NCBI RefSeq assembly: GCF_004348535.1
Contig: NZ_SMJX01000008.1
Coordinates: forward strand, 1 to 64,000
Length of the DNA stretch: 64,000 nucleotides
Origin: Actinomadura sp. KC216
GTDB taxonomy: Bacteria; Actinomycetota; Actinomycetes; Streptosporangiales; Streptosporangiaceae
Reading direction: 5' to 3'
Shown here: one piece after another, positions 43,109 to 52,809 of the stretch
How positions within the stretch are numbered: position 1 is the stretch's first letter
Layout: each line of letters starts with the position of its first letter
The notes under the pieces: model-generated
Told to the model about the DNA's origin: nothing
Databases searched by the model: none
The model's input: only the letters and a program-made list of their open reading frames with translations
Position numbers and translations under genes: made by a program

Positions 43109-45535
43109 TCAGGCTCGTTCACTGGGAGCCTCCCGGCGTTTGGGTATGCCGATGTCAACCACTGGGAGGCGGCTGAGCCGTAGTGCTTCCTTACGTTTGC
43201 CCTTGAGGAAGCTAAGAGTCAAGTCGATGCCATCTATTTCACCGAGCCAGTTTTCGGTTTCGGCGCGTGCCCGCTTGGCGAGGAGATCGGTTTCGATTTC
43301 AGCCAGCCGATCAAGCATCCTTGGGTCGACGCGGAGCATTGGGCATCGGATGCAAGCGTGCTCATGAGAGCATGGGGTGGAGTAGGGGCGTCCGCAGTTG
43401 CCCAGTTCAAGCCTGCGTTTGTCAAAATGCTCCTCGAACTGGGTCCACTCGATGTCAGTGACCGGCCGGTACTCCTCCTGGGGCCGCATTGCGCGGCGAC
43501 GGGCAAGGTGGCTTTGGTAATGGCGGACGACTTCCTCCTCGAAGACAGCGACGTACCCGCGAGTAGTCTCTAGATTCAGGTGTCCTAGCAATGCCGCACC
43601 GATGTGGATGGGCAGCCCGTTGTTGACCAGCTCGGTCGCGAACAGGCGACGAAAGTCGTGCGGTGCAACCCTCAGGTCGGCAAAGCCTTCGTCGTATTCG
43701 GCGAGCTGTCGGCAAACCCGGTTAAGCATCCCGCGAACCGCTCCGGCGGCCATGACCTCGTTGCGCTGCCCGATGTGGCGTTGGAACAGAAAGGGCTGAG
43801 GCTCGGTGGTAACGCGCTCGTGCTCGTCCCAGCGGATGGCCAGGGGAACTGTCGAGCACCCCAAGGTCAAACGTCTAATAATGCACGCCAGTACGTGGAA
43901 CAACTCGGCCGACACGGGGACGACGCGCTCGCGATCAGCTTTGGAAGGTGCGATGACCAGCAGCGCGATGACCTCCCCGTTGGGACGCTGGTATTGGCGG
44001 ATGCTCAGCTGAGACAGCTCCAGCAGTTCCTCGATTCGCACTCCGGTGTGCCGCAGAGTCTCCACGACCGCCCATTGCCAGAACGTGGTGTCCTCGGTGA
44101 GGGTGGCGTTGATGGCCTTGCCGGTGGCCAGGTCGAGGAACCGAACGTTAGCGGCGCCATGCATGCGGGCCCGGCGATGGTCGGCGGGGGTGAACAGGCG
44201 CCGGTAGGCGCGGGAGCCGACCGCGACGATCTCCCCAGGTAGGGTGTCGGCGGCGGCCAGCAGGCTGCTCATGGTGCGGTGGGCTTGCTCGACATGACGC
44301 GCCAGGACCGGAAGGAGCGGTTGGAGGCGTCGGGTCTGATCGGCGATGCGTTCCCGGTTGCGGCGCCGGCGCTTGGCGCCGGCACGGATCTCGCGGTGCG
44401 GGATCGGGCACGGGGCGGACCACTGTGCCCACCGCTCGGGCTCGTGCGCCGACCACGCCTGGATGTCGTAGTAGAAGGCGCGCACGGTGACCAGCACGCT
44501 GTCCACGTCGCGGCGGGGCCTTCCGCTGTCGCGAGTCTGGATCGCCTCATGCCACTGCTGGTAGATGCTCTCGGACAGCCGCAGGTCTCGCTGGTCAGGA
44601 TTGATGTTCTCGATTTTCTTCCAGAAGACGTGGCTCAGCGTGTTGGTCAGAGTTTTCAGCGTGCTGTAGTCCATGTCGTGGCTGCGCCGTTCAAGGTATT
44701 GCACGAGCAGATCGCTGACGCCTTCGTTGCGCAGATCGTGCCGCTCGACCAATTGGCGGCAGGTCAGCTTCGGAGAGCGCAGCACGGCGCGCAGTGTGCT
44801 GGGCACCGACGGCAGAAAGTGCCCCATCTCGTGCATCACTTGCCAAGCCAGGTGCCCGACATAGGTGGAGTAGCTGTAGGCGGCCAGGCCGCCGTCGCGA
44901 GTGATGCGCGCGTGGTGCAGGAACGCCTCAGGTGTCAGATCAGCGAACGCGATGCCCTGGGTGGTCAGCGCGGCCGACACATCGAACACGGCGCGGCGCT
45001 TCCAGTGCCGGGCGACGTCGGCGGCTTCGACGGCGGCGAAGAATCCCTCCAGCACATCGTCCTGCTGAGCGGTGCGGAACGCCTTGGGGTAATCGGTGAA
45101 GTGGTTCGAGCGAAACGCCTCCAGGGTGGGCTGCAAGATCCGCAGGCAGAACAGGGCCTCCAGCCCCTGGGTCATCCAGGCCCGAGGCCCGTCACCGACG
45201 GCCAGGTCGCGGACCGGCCTGGCGCGGGCGTTCAGACCGCTGGACTCGAACCGCTCCTGCCAGGTCTCGCCCGGCTGGGTCGCGAGACGGCCAAGGAGTC
45301 GACGCAGCCCAGAGGCACGGCTGCGGGTACGGGAGGGAGCGTCCGTGGACCGCCAGGTCACCGTGGCGACCTGGCAAATCTCCTCGATGGTGGCGGCGTC
45401 GAGGATGCCGCGCGGGCGCGGAGGAACCGCTGGCGCTGGTGCCGGTGCGGGAGTGATCGCGGTGCGGGTGAACTTTGTCTTGGGGATTTCGGGTCGGGCC
45501 GGTCGCAGCTTCGGCCGGGACAGCGTTTTAGACAC
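43109..45535 (-). CDS. Large tyrosine recombinase with a Cys-rich C-terminus (long partner, second pair)
   Basis: 808 residues. The catalytic residues lie in HTGVRIEELLELS (Arg), PHDFRRLFATEL (His/Arg), LLGHLNLE (His) and TRGYVAVF (Tyr). The C-terminal tail has LGNCGRP, then CSHEHACIRCPMLR, a likely zinc site, comparable to the tail of the 695-residue recombinase at 34821. It overlaps the upstream recombinase by 8 bases, so the pair is translationally coupled, the same order (short then long) as the first pair. Confidence 0.9.
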   Translation of the reverse strand: MSKTLSRPKLRPARPEIPKTKFTRTAITPAPAPAPAVPPRPRGILDAATIEEICQVATVTWRSTDAPSRTRSRASGLRRLLGRLATQPGETWQERFESSGLNARARPVRDLAVGDGPRAWMTQGLEALFCLRILQPTLEAFRSNHFTDYPKAFRTAQQDDVLEGFFAAVEAADVARHWKRRAVFDVSAALTTQGIAFADLTPEAFLHHARITRDGGLAAYSYSTYVGHLAWQVMHEMGHFLPSVPSTLRAVLRSPKLTCRQLVERHDLRNEGVSDLLVQYLERRSHDMDYSTLKTLTNTLSHVFWKKIENINPDQRDLRLSESIYQQWHEAIQTRDSGRPRRDVDSVLVTVRAFYYDIQAWSAHEPERWAQWSAPCPIPHREIRAGAKRRRRNRERIADQTRRLQPLLPVLARHVEQAHRTMSSLLAAADTLPGEIVAVGSRAYRRLFTPADHRRARMHGAANVRFLDLATGKAINATLTEDTTFWQWAVVETLRHTGVRIEELLELSQLSIRQYQRPNGEVIALLVIAPSKADRERVVPVSAELFHVLACIIRRLTLGCSTVPLAIRWDEHERVTTEPQPFLFQRHIGQRNEVMAAGAVRGMLNRVCRQLAEYDEGFADLRVAPHDFRRLFATELVNNGLPIHIGAALLGHLNLETTRGYVAVFEEEVVRHYQSHLARRRAMRPQEEYRPVTDIEWTQFEEHFDKRRLELGNCGRPYSTPCSHEHACIRCPMLRVDPRMLDRLAEIETDLLAKRARAETENWLGEIDGIDLTLSFLKGKRKEALRLSRLPVVDIGIPKRREAPSERA

Positions 45536-46724
45536 CGAACACCGCCTTGATGTCGTCGGCGTCGTACCCGGACGTGAAGCTTGGTGTCGTAGCGGGGCGG
45601 GCGTAGTGCTCGGCGAGCTTGTCGAACAGTTCCTCAGCCCGCGGTTGCAGGTACCGCTCGGTGGTGGACAACTGGCGGTGACGCAGCACCGTCTGGACCT
45701 CCACGAGTGTCATCCGCGGGTCGGCGGCCATCCGGGCGGCGGCGGTGTGTCGTAGGTCGTGCAGGGTCCAGTTCGTGCCGAGCCGCTCGTCGGCACGCTG
45801 GATCACGCGGCGCATCGCCCAATAGCTCAAGGGCCGCACCGGGCCACGCAGCGTCCGCCAGACCATCTCGTCACTGCCGACGGCGCCGTGCCCGTCGAAG
45901 TACCAGGCCAAGTAGCGGAACGCCTGCGGTGATGCGGGCAGTGGATCAAGTGTCCGAGTGCCCTTGGAGATCACCCAGATCCGCTGGCCAGCCCAGTCGA
46001 CGTGGCCGCCGCGCAGCCCGAGCAACTCGCTGGCGCGGGCTCCGCTAGAGACGTAGAACGCCAGCAGCGCTCTATCACGATGGGTGCCCATCGCGGCGAA
46101 CAGTTCCTCCCACAGCGGATCGGGGATCGAACGCGGAAGACGGTCGGCGGTCTTCTGCCGCAGCGGTGCCCGCCGTATGACTCGGTTCGGCTCGATCGGG
46201 CTGCGGTGCGCTACCAGCATCCGCCGTTCGCTGGCCTCAGGCACTGGATTGATCAGCGGTCCCCGCCCGAAGTGCAGATGGAAGGTGTAGAACGCCGACA
46301 GGACCGACAGGGCATGGTTGATTGTCGAGGGCGCATACCCCGCCCGCAGCACTGGCTTGCCGGTCTTCGGGTTGACCGAGCCCGCCGGTTCGGTATCCGG
46401 CCGGCTCCGGCGCCGCTGCGGGTTGGAGGCCGAGCGCAGCCATCCGACCAGCAACTCAACCTCCGTCCGCGTTGCCCTGTCCCACCCCACCTCGACCAAC
46501 GCCAGCATGCGCCACCAGCGCAGCAAGTCGTGGCCGTACGAGCGGCAGGTCAGCGGGCTTGCGTCACCGAGCACGAGTTCCCGTAGGAAGACGGTGAAGT
46601 ACTCGATTGGGTCGCTGGCACCGTCGACCACCACGAACGGCAACAGGTCGTCTTCGGTTGCCCGTACTTGCCCGACACGAGGCAACTCAGCCCGCCCCTC
46701 CAACAGCGACCGTCGGATGTCCAC
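45528..46724 (-). CDS. Tyrosine recombinase (short partner, second pair)
   Basis: 398 residues; GTG 46724 is preferred because GGGAGG lies 8 bases before it. The core-binding domain (SPLTCRSYGHDLLRWWRML) is followed by SSGARASELLGLR (Arg), LHDLRHTAAARM (His/Arg), VLRHRQLS (His) and TERYLQP (Tyr). The set is complete. Together with the 808-residue enzyme it forms a second recombinase pair, oriented toward the first. Confidence 0.92.
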   Translation of the reverse strand: MDIRRSLLEGRAELPRVGQVRATEDDLLPFVVVDGASDPIEYFTVFLRELVLGDASPLTCRSYGHDLLRWWRMLALVEVGWDRATRTEVELLVGWLRSASNPQRRRSRPDTEPAGSVNPKTGKPVLRAGYAPSTINHALSVLSAFYTFHLHFGRGPLINPVPEASERRMLVAHRSPIEPNRVIRRAPLRQKTADRLPRSIPDPLWEELFAAMGTHRDRALLAFYVSSGARASELLGLRGGHVDWAGQRIWVISKGTRTLDPLPASPQAFRYLAWYFDGHGAVGSDEMVWRTLRGPVRPLSYWAMRRVIQRADERLGTNWTLHDLRHTAAARMAADPRMTLVEVQTVLRHRQLSTTERYLQPRAEELFDKLAEHYARPATTPSFTSGYDADDIKAVFGV

Positions 46725-46782
46725 CTGCACAACCTCCCACACAGACAGCCCACGGAACCGGGGCCGGAGATAGTGCAGTCAA

Positions 46783-46962
46783 CTAGACGGCCTGGAGATG
46801 GTTGACCGCCGCCAGCGTGTCGTAACCGGCCAGCGCGAACCCGGCCAGATCACCTCCACCACCGGCCATCAGGTGCACCGATGTCAGCACGCCGTCCTCC
46901 CCCGAGTACACAAAAGGCTCCGCACCGGTATCCCGCAGCGCGAATTGGTTGGGTCTGTCATC
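46783..46962 (-). pseudogene. C-terminal remnant of an unknown gene
   Basis: A clean frame reads ALRDTGAEPFVYSGEDGVLT, then HLMAGGGGDLAGFALAGYDT and stops at 46783. An in-frame stop lies just upstream at 46963, and no start codon fits. It abuts the second recombinase pair and may be what is left of a gene hit by it. Confidence 0.5.
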
Positions 46963-47110
46963 TCAGGGAGCGCGACCGCATTCACGCAGAGCGCCGCACC
47001 TTCCAGCTAGCGTGAGTCGGCGCCCTTTAGCGCGGTCGGCTTCCCCGTCGTGGCTGGAAGACTCGGCGGCGTCCAACCTCTGCGGGATGCGGTAGTGGGC
47101 CCGCCGCCTG

Positions 47111-47377
47111 CTAGGCGATTTGGGCGGTGATCGGTTGGCCGCACACGTCGCAGATCAAGTCGTCTTCGGCGGTGCCGTCGGGGGTGGTCCAGGGGTAGAC
47201 CTCACCGATCGCGTCAGACCATTCGGGGAACCGATCCGACAGTTCCAGCCCGGTGCCGATCGGCATGCATGACACGCAGATCAGCTGACCGGCCTGCCAT
47301 TGCCAGGCGACGAGGTGCTTGATGGTGTCGCCGTTAGTGGACTGCCATCCCGATGCCGCAGGCCAGCCGAGGGTCAT
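47111..47377 (-). CDS. Small zinc-ribbon-like protein
   Basis: 88 residues with CVSCMPIG in the middle and CDVCGQPIT at the C-terminus, a probable four-Cys zinc site. Trp-rich N-terminus. Of the same style as the other small proteins of this island; function unknown. Confidence 0.65.
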   Translation of the reverse strand: MTLGWPAASGWQSTNGDTIKHLVAWQWQAGQLICVSCMPIGTGLELSDRFPEWSDAIGEVYPWTTPDGTAEDDLICDVCGQPITAQIA

Positions 47378-47444
47378 TAGCGCCTTCCTCCGTTTCGTAC
47401 GTTGCCGTTCGTGGCCGCGCGGACCGACCTGCGTCCCGACGCGA

Positions 47445-47621
47445 TCAGGGTCTCCACGGTTGGGTGCCGTGTTCGCCGTCGTGGGTGGCGGTGATGTCGT
47501 TGGGGGTGTGATCGGTGATGGGCTGCCAGCCGGCCGGTTCGCACGACAGCCACAGCAGCCCGATCTTGACCAGGTCTCCGACGCTGAGTTCCCTCGCAGG
47601 TCTGAGCGTGTTGTTGATCAC
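47445..47621 (-). CDS. Small hypothetical protein
   Basis: 58 residues: ELSVGDLVKIGLLWLSCEPA, then GWQPITDHTPNDI and a His/Thr-rich end. GTG 47621 has no strong ribosome site, so the call rests on protein-like composition. Confidence 0.45.
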   Translation of the reverse strand: MINNTLRPARELSVGDLVKIGLLWLSCEPAGWQPITDHTPNDITATHDGEHGTQPWRP

Positions 47622-48236
47622 TGTTAGTGATCGGTCATCTACAGTTCTCGCGCCGGGCTGGAGATCCCGCTGGGCACGACAAGCTGCTGGATGGGGGTCC
47701 CCCGGCGTTGGTGAGCGGGAGCGGCGTTGGAGATAGAGCGGGAGTGGCCGATCTTGATCGATCCTGCGTGTCGAGTGGATTCACCCGCTGGCCGCGTCCT
47801 TCGAGCTGTCGCAGTTTGCGTTTCTTGCCCGGGTCGCGGCAGTCGTATGTGAAGGAGAACTCCGGCTGGGTTCACCTTCATGTGGCAGCGCGGCAGATAC
47901 CGATGAGGCTGGCTGCTTGTCGGCACGCGGACCGCCGAGCGCCCGCGATGCCTCACAATGAATGTAAGTTCTCCTCGGTTGTTAATGAAATGACTATTGG
48001 AAAGCTCTCGATCATCCGGTCTGTCTGGGATCAGCAGGGGGTGCGGTTGAGCCCGTTCTCGTCCACTTTTCGAGTGGCAGATAAGTGAGTTTGGCCGCTG
48101 CTTCGCCGGGTAGTTGGGCGACACCGGCCCCAAGTACAGAAGCAGAGCGAAGGTTCGGAGATCTCTTAGGTGCCCTCCATGACGAACCAGGGCCTGCCGG
48201 GTCCAGGGATGCCTATCGCACATCGATCCTCCTCCG
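47622..48236. other. Stretch without a supported gene
   Basis: A minus frame near 47850 reads EFSFTYDCRDPGKKRKLRQL and looks coding for ~30 residues, but is cut by stops and has no start; it may be a remnant. The region upstream of the TDO-SDR gene shows no typical ribosome site. Confidence 0.35.
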
Positions 48237-49856
48237 TTGGGAACTCCCGTGGCAATCACGCCGTATGAGCAGTACCTGAACTTGCCGAGTCTCATGGCCC
48301 TGCAATCGCCGGCCACTCCACCTTCCGAGCCGACAACCCGGGCATCCGAACGGCATTTCATTGTCGTGCACCAGGTCGCAGAGCTCCTGCTCAGCCAGCT
48401 CCTGCTGGATTTGAATGCGATTCGCGACGTGATCGACAAGGAGCCGGGCAACGGTTGGGATGGCGGTGAAAGCGGCGACCAGGCCGCCGTTCGCGCCGCC
48501 CAGCGCGCGGAAGGGCTCACGGCGATGCTGGTGCACAACCTCGCATTGCTAGACCATCTGCCACCTGATCACTTTGATGCCTTCAGACCCCGGCTGGGCG
48601 AGGCCAGCGCCGGCCAGTCCCCTCAATTTGCACGGCTGTTCGCCATCGTCCATGACGCTGTGTCCCAGCTGCAGCCCAAGAGTAAACCTCTGCCACCGCA
48701 GGCCGCGCGAAGCGTCCGGGAGATCCACCATCTACTGGGCCAGTGGCAGACCAAGCATCTTGAGATCGTCAAACGAATGATCGGAGACGCGCCCGGTACG
48801 GGCGGCACCTCTGGTATCGGATTCCTACGCGATCGGATACGGCACCACGCTGAGCGGGCCGCTGCGCTCCAGAAGGTCGGAGGTAGGCGGCCTCGGTCTG
48901 CCATGCCCCGAACCGCGATCAATACCCTCCAACAGCTGTCCCTGCGCCGACCTTCGTATCCATCTGGGCGCCGCGCCACCAGCGGCTCGGCGAAGGATCC
49001 CCCTCTCGCCACCGCCCGTGCAATGTCCAGCCGCGATGACTTGTCTGCGGACGTCGGCCGCATGGGAAGCAGGACAGTGCTGGTGACTGGGGGGTCGAGT
49101 GGTATTGGCACCGCGGTGGCGCGTGCAATGGCCGCTCAGGGCGACCAGGTATGGATCACCTATCACCGTGCTCCCGACCGGGCCCATGCCCTGATTGGCG
49201 AACTCCCCACGCACGATTTGGTCCGGCACCGAGCCTTCCCGCTCGATCAAGGCTGCTGGACCCGGGTGAACGAGCTGGTGGATCGCCTGCCGGGGCCGGT
49301 CGATGTTCTGATCAACAATGCCGCGGTGGGTTCCAAGACCGTCGAGGCCCAGGGCGGAGGCTCGCAGCCGCGCGAAGATGAGTTGTTCATGCGCATCAAC
49401 GCCCTGGGACCGCTGTGGCTGACGAAACTGCTGCTGCCAGGCATGCTGGAGCGCGGTTATGGAAAGATCGTGATGGTATCCAGCGTGGGCGGCGGCATCA
49501 CCGCCTTCCCCACCTTTCGCGAAGCCGATGAGATGAGCAAGGCCGCCGTGGCGTTCATGACCCGCCAGTTGGCCGCCCAGCTCACCCACAGCCCCGTGGA
49601 CGTCTACTGCGTGTGTCCGGGAGCCACTGACACACCGATGTTCCATGCCAGCACACTGAACAATCTGTCCCCCTCCGCTCGCCATAGGTTGATCAATCAC
49701 CTGCCCGCAGGCAGGCTCATCGATCCCAGTGAGATCGCGCACATGATCCGGTGGCTTGCCTCACCGCAGGGCGAGGTACTGCATGGAGCCGTTATTGACG
49801 CCTCACTTGGGCTGGGCGCCCACCCCGGCCTGCTGACAGGACCAGCAACGGCGTGA
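48237..49856 (+). CDS. Tryptophan-2,3-dioxygenase-like domain fused to an atypical SDR
   Basis: 539 residues. Residues 8-215 follow tryptophan 2,3-dioxygenase (TDO): YEQYLNLPSLMALQ, HFIVVHQVAEL with His45 at the distal-His position, ASAGQSPQF, QWQTKHLEIVKRMIG with the proximal heme His, and the GTGGTSG loop. The domain is shorter than true TDO, like TDO-superfamily enzymes of natural-product pathways. Residues ~276-530 are an SDR (TGGSSGIG, NNAA, MVSSVGG) in which the Tyr of YxxxK is replaced (ADEMSK), so ordinary reductase chemistry is doubtful. The domains are joined by a Ser/Arg-rich linker. The start is uncertain (TTG 48237 or GTG 48249, neither with a good ribosome site). A lost stop between two genes cannot be excluded. 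Confidence 0.8.
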   Translation: MGTPVAITPYEQYLNLPSLMALQSPATPPSEPTTRASERHFIVVHQVAELLLSQLLLDLNAIRDVIDKEPGNGWDGGESGDQAAVRAAQRAEGLTAMLVHNLALLDHLPPDHFDAFRPRLGEASAGQSPQFARLFAIVHDAVSQLQPKSKPLPPQAARSVREIHHLLGQWQTKHLEIVKRMIGDAPGTGGTSGIGFLRDRIRHHAERAAALQKVGGRRPRSAMPRTAINTLQQLSLRRPSYPSGRRATSGSAKDPPLATARAMSSRDDLSADVGRMGSRTVLVTGGSSGIGTAVARAMAAQGDQVWITYHRAPDRAHALIGELPTHDLVRHRAFPLDQGCWTRVNELVDRLPGPVDVLINNAAVGSKTVEAQGGGSQPREDELFMRINALGPLWLTKLLLPGMLERGYGKIVMVSSVGGGITAFPTFREADEMSKAAVAFMTRQLAAQLTHSPVDVYCVCPGATDTPMFHASTLNNLSPSARHRLINHLPAGRLIDPSEIAHMIRWLASPQGEVLHGAVIDASLGLGAHPGLLTGPATA

Positions 49857-49905
49857 CCACGAAACCGCATCTCCAGAGCCACCCTCCGGCAAAAAGGTGG
49901 ACGCG

Positions 49906-51411
49906 ATGGATGAAACAGCCTCCCCGGAGAATTCCTGGGACATGGCCGAGTTCGAGCGCAGTTCACAGGCATTGATCCGCCACCTGCACGCCTACGTCGC
50001 GGGCGCCCAAAGCGGCGAGGGTCCTGTGGCGCGTCGCCGTCCGCCCCACCAGGTACGCAACCGCCTGAAACTGGACCGTTGGATCCGCGACGGCGGCATG
50101 AACACCACAGCCTTTGAGGAGTTTCTGGACGGCTACCTGGACGAGGGTACGCGGCTGCACCACCCGGGATACCTTTCCCACCAGTGCGCAGTGCCCGATG
50201 TCCCGGCCGCGCTTGCGGACTTGGTCCACGGCACAACCAACAACGCGATGTCCCTCTACGAGATGGGAGCCGCCGGCGCCACCGTTGAACTGGCCGTGAT
50301 CGACTGGATGCTGGAGAAGGTCGGCTGGAGCGCCCAACACGCCACCGGCGTGTTGGTGCATGGCGGCTCGCTAGCCAACCTGACCGCACTGCTGGCCGCC
50401 CGCGCTCGCGCCCTCCCTTGCGCCTGGCGTGCGGGCATGCCATCCGGCGCGGTGATCCTGGCGCCCCCCTCAAGCCATCTGTCGGTGCCGCGTGCCGCCG
50501 CCATCCTCGGGCTCGGCACCGATGGAGTGATCGAAATGCCCTCCGACCGGCTCGGACGCATAGTGGCAGACCAACTTCCCAGCATGATCCGCAAGATCCG
50601 CGACAGCGAGCGCGTCATCCTCGCGATCGTCGCCAACGCCTGCGCACCCGCCACCGGACTGTACGACGACCTCAACGCCATCGCCCGCGTCTGCCGCGAC
50701 GAACGAATCTGGCTGCACGTCGACGCCGCCCATGGCGGCTCGGCCTTGCTGGTCCCCGAGCTCAAGCACCTGATGAACGGCATCCAAGGAGCCGACTCGA
50801 TCGTCTGGGACGCACACAAGATGCTGCGTACCTCCACGCTGGCCGCCGCCGTGCTCGCCCGCGACGCCACTGACCTGGCTAGCGCCTTCCAGCAACACGC
50901 CGACTATCTGTTCTTCGATGACGACCGCGCTGGCCCCGACCTCATGACCCGAACCGTCGAAGGCGCCAAGGCCGAGCTCGGTCTCAAGCTGTTTCTCAAC
51001 CTGGCCTGGCGTGGCGAAGACGGCCTCGGCCGCTACGTAGCCGGACGCCACGCCATCGCCCGCCGGCTATGGGAACTGCTCCGAACCCAGCCGAACTTCC
51101 AAGTGCTGTGCGAGCCCGAAAGCAACGTGGTCTGCTTCCGTTACGGCCGAGACGACCACGACCAGCAACACCTGGATCGCCTGCAGATCACACTACGCGA
51201 TCGGCTACTGGACGACGGCCTGTTCCATCTGGCCTCCTCGGTCGTCGACGGCCGCCGTTGGCTACGGGCAACGGTGATGGCTCCCTCTACCAACGAACCG
51301 ACACTGAGGTCGCTGCTGGATACGGTCCAGCGCTACGCAGCTGAGTCGGCATCCACTGGACCATCCGCTATATCACCACACTCTGCGAATGATCACCGTT
51401 GCTCACCGTAA
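49906..51411 (+). CDS. PLP-dependent group II amino-acid decarboxylase
   Basis: 501 residues from ATG 49906 (AAAAAGG upstream). Features of the glutamate/aromatic-amino-acid decarboxylase family: LHHPGYLSHQ, VHGGSLANLTALLAAR, HVDAAHGGSALLVPE and the PLP lysine in WDAHKMLRTS. It should decarboxylate an amino acid to an amine. It lies 50 bp after the TDO-SDR gene, so a two-step route is plausible in which an aromatic amino acid is oxidised and decarboxylated (inference). Confidence 0.88.
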   Translation: MDETASPENSWDMAEFERSSQALIRHLHAYVAGAQSGEGPVARRRPPHQVRNRLKLDRWIRDGGMNTTAFEEFLDGYLDEGTRLHHPGYLSHQCAVPDVPAALADLVHGTTNNAMSLYEMGAAGATVELAVIDWMLEKVGWSAQHATGVLVHGGSLANLTALLAARARALPCAWRAGMPSGAVILAPPSSHLSVPRAAAILGLGTDGVIEMPSDRLGRIVADQLPSMIRKIRDSERVILAIVANACAPATGLYDDLNAIARVCRDERIWLHVDAAHGGSALLVPELKHLMNGIQGADSIVWDAHKMLRTSTLAAAVLARDATDLASAFQQHADYLFFDDDRAGPDLMTRTVEGAKAELGLKLFLNLAWRGEDGLGRYVAGRHAIARRLWELLRTQPNFQVLCEPESNVVCFRYGRDDHDQQHLDRLQITLRDRLLDDGLFHLASSVVDGRRWLRATVMAPSTNEPTLRSLLDTVQRYAAESASTGPSAISPHSANDHRCSP

Positions 51412-51677
51412 CGAGTGGATGCTTCACCAGCGACGCCATGGTGATCTGATGTGTCCCGGGTTGCGTGGTGTCGGGAGGACGCCCGTCGTTGAGTCCGGGC
51501 CCGCCAGCGCCCCGGCCGAGCGCGGTGACAAATGAGCAGTTGATCGCGATGCCGATGGATTGAATCCGCTCAGAGGGCCTGCACGTGACCAGGGACAGCT
51601 TCGCCTGGCCGGGCAGCATGTTCTCCGGGAAGCACACAGCAGGTCACCGACCCACAACACAACCAGTCGCAACACAA

Positions 51678-51929
51678 CTAACTTCTGGGGAAGCTGAGCG
51701 AGCGAAGGCGGCGGCGGTAATAGTCCGCGCTCAGTTCGTGGAACTCGTTGCCGATCTCGAACGCTGTCTCAGCGAAGAGAACCGGCTCGGTGGCTTCGTT
51801 GGCTTCCATTGGAAATTCGAACACCTTCACCACAGGATGGCCTTGCTGGTAGCCGTCGAAACCTAATGGTCTCCCCGCTGCATCCTTCGATACGTTATGG
51901 AAAACCTCGACCGTCACGGTGACATTCAC
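51678..51929 (-). CDS. Small hypothetical protein
   Basis: 83 residues: VTVEVFHNVSKDAAGRPLGF, then HPVVKVFEFPMEA, then FAETAFEIGNEFHELSADYY. It is acidic and beta-rich, with a Tyr/Arg tail. No family recognised. Confidence 0.65.
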   Translation of the reverse strand: MNVTVTVEVFHNVSKDAAGRPLGFDGYQQGHPVVKVFEFPMEANEATEPVLFAETAFEIGNEFHELSADYYRRRLRSLSFPRS

Positions 51930-52104
51930 AATTTCCCCCTTTTCTGAAGCGATAACTCCCGGCAGCGATACAGAGCGTCACCGGCTGCGCCTTTATGCGG
52001 CCATATGCCCGTGAGGGGGCCGCGATCTCGGCCTTATGTGATCCGCCTTGGCGACGCCCGGCTCGCCTCGCCACCGCCTCCACGCGGGCGGTGCATTGTG
52101 CGGG

Positions 52105-52623
52105 TTACAGCGGGGGTAGGGCGGTGACGGTGGCCTTCGGATGGGCGACCCGCGCCCGCTCCAGGCAGGGAGCGCAGAACGCTGCGTCCGTCAGGGCGGG
52201 CTGTGCGCCGGGCCTGCTCTGGTCGGGCTCAGCCCAGGTGAGGATCGCTACTGGGGTGGCCAGGTCATCGGGCTCACCGGAGTGGGTGTCGCCCTGGCAC
52301 CACACCTCCGACCAGGTCCATGCCTTCCACCCGATCGCGTACATGCCGTCGGGGTCGGGCTCGATCCGTTCTGGCTCGTACCCTTCCTGGCCTTCGGTTC
52401 CCGGGACCCGGCAGATGATCACGTCACCGTCCCAGAACAACTCCTCGGCGTCCTCGTAGGGCGCTCGCTGCTTGGTTTTGGTGACGGCTTCGACGACTCG
52501 TTCGGCGACCTGTCGGGTGAAGCGCGGGCATGCGGCGCCGTTCCATGACGTCCAGGTCGCCACTTCGGCGGGAAAGACATCGTGACCATCGATCGTCACA
52601 TATGCCTTGGCCCAATCGCTCAT
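52105..52623 (-). CDS. Hypothetical protein
   Basis: 172 residues, ATG 52623 with GAGGAG upstream. Acidic centre (YEDAEELFWDGDVIICRV, WKAWTWSEVWCQGD) and C-terminal AAFCAPCLERARV (Cys pair). Function unknown. Confidence 0.65.
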   Translation of the reverse strand: MSDWAKAYVTIDGHDVFPAEVATWTSWNGAACPRFTRQVAERVVEAVTKTKQRAPYEDAEELFWDGDVIICRVPGTEGQEGYEPERIEPDPDGMYAIGWKAWTWSEVWCQGDTHSGEPDDLATPVAILTWAEPDQSRPGAQPALTDAAFCAPCLERARVAHPKATVTALPPL

Positions 52624-52809
52624 GACGTCACTCCTCACTGCTCTCTCCAATCGGCTGCATACGGTTGATCGACATGTCGCTGAGACGCCACCGCACGGGT
52701 AACCGAAACGGGCGCACATGCGCCCTCAAAGCGTTGATTTGCCACCGCGTGATTCGTAGCGCATATTCCTTCGCATCAGGGTGCTTGCTGTTGTTACGCG
52801 GCTTCGGAT

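Noticed and set aside
44279-45550. 423-residue plus-strand ORF opposite the 808-residue recombinase
   Set aside because: It is an antisense shadow caused by high GC; the minus-strand frame has all recombinase motifs.
42903-46800. Terminal inverted repeats for the second recombinase pair
   Set aside because: Only a six-base common word was found, which is expected by chance.
47639-48538. 299-residue minus-strand ORF
   Set aside because: Its second half is antisense to the TDO-like domain and the rest is low-complexity with no start signal.
51368-51637. Minus-strand ORF of 89 residues overlapping the end of the decarboxylase gene
   Set aside because: It has partly protein-like composition but no clear ribosome site, overlaps a secure gene by 44 bases, and matches no family I know.
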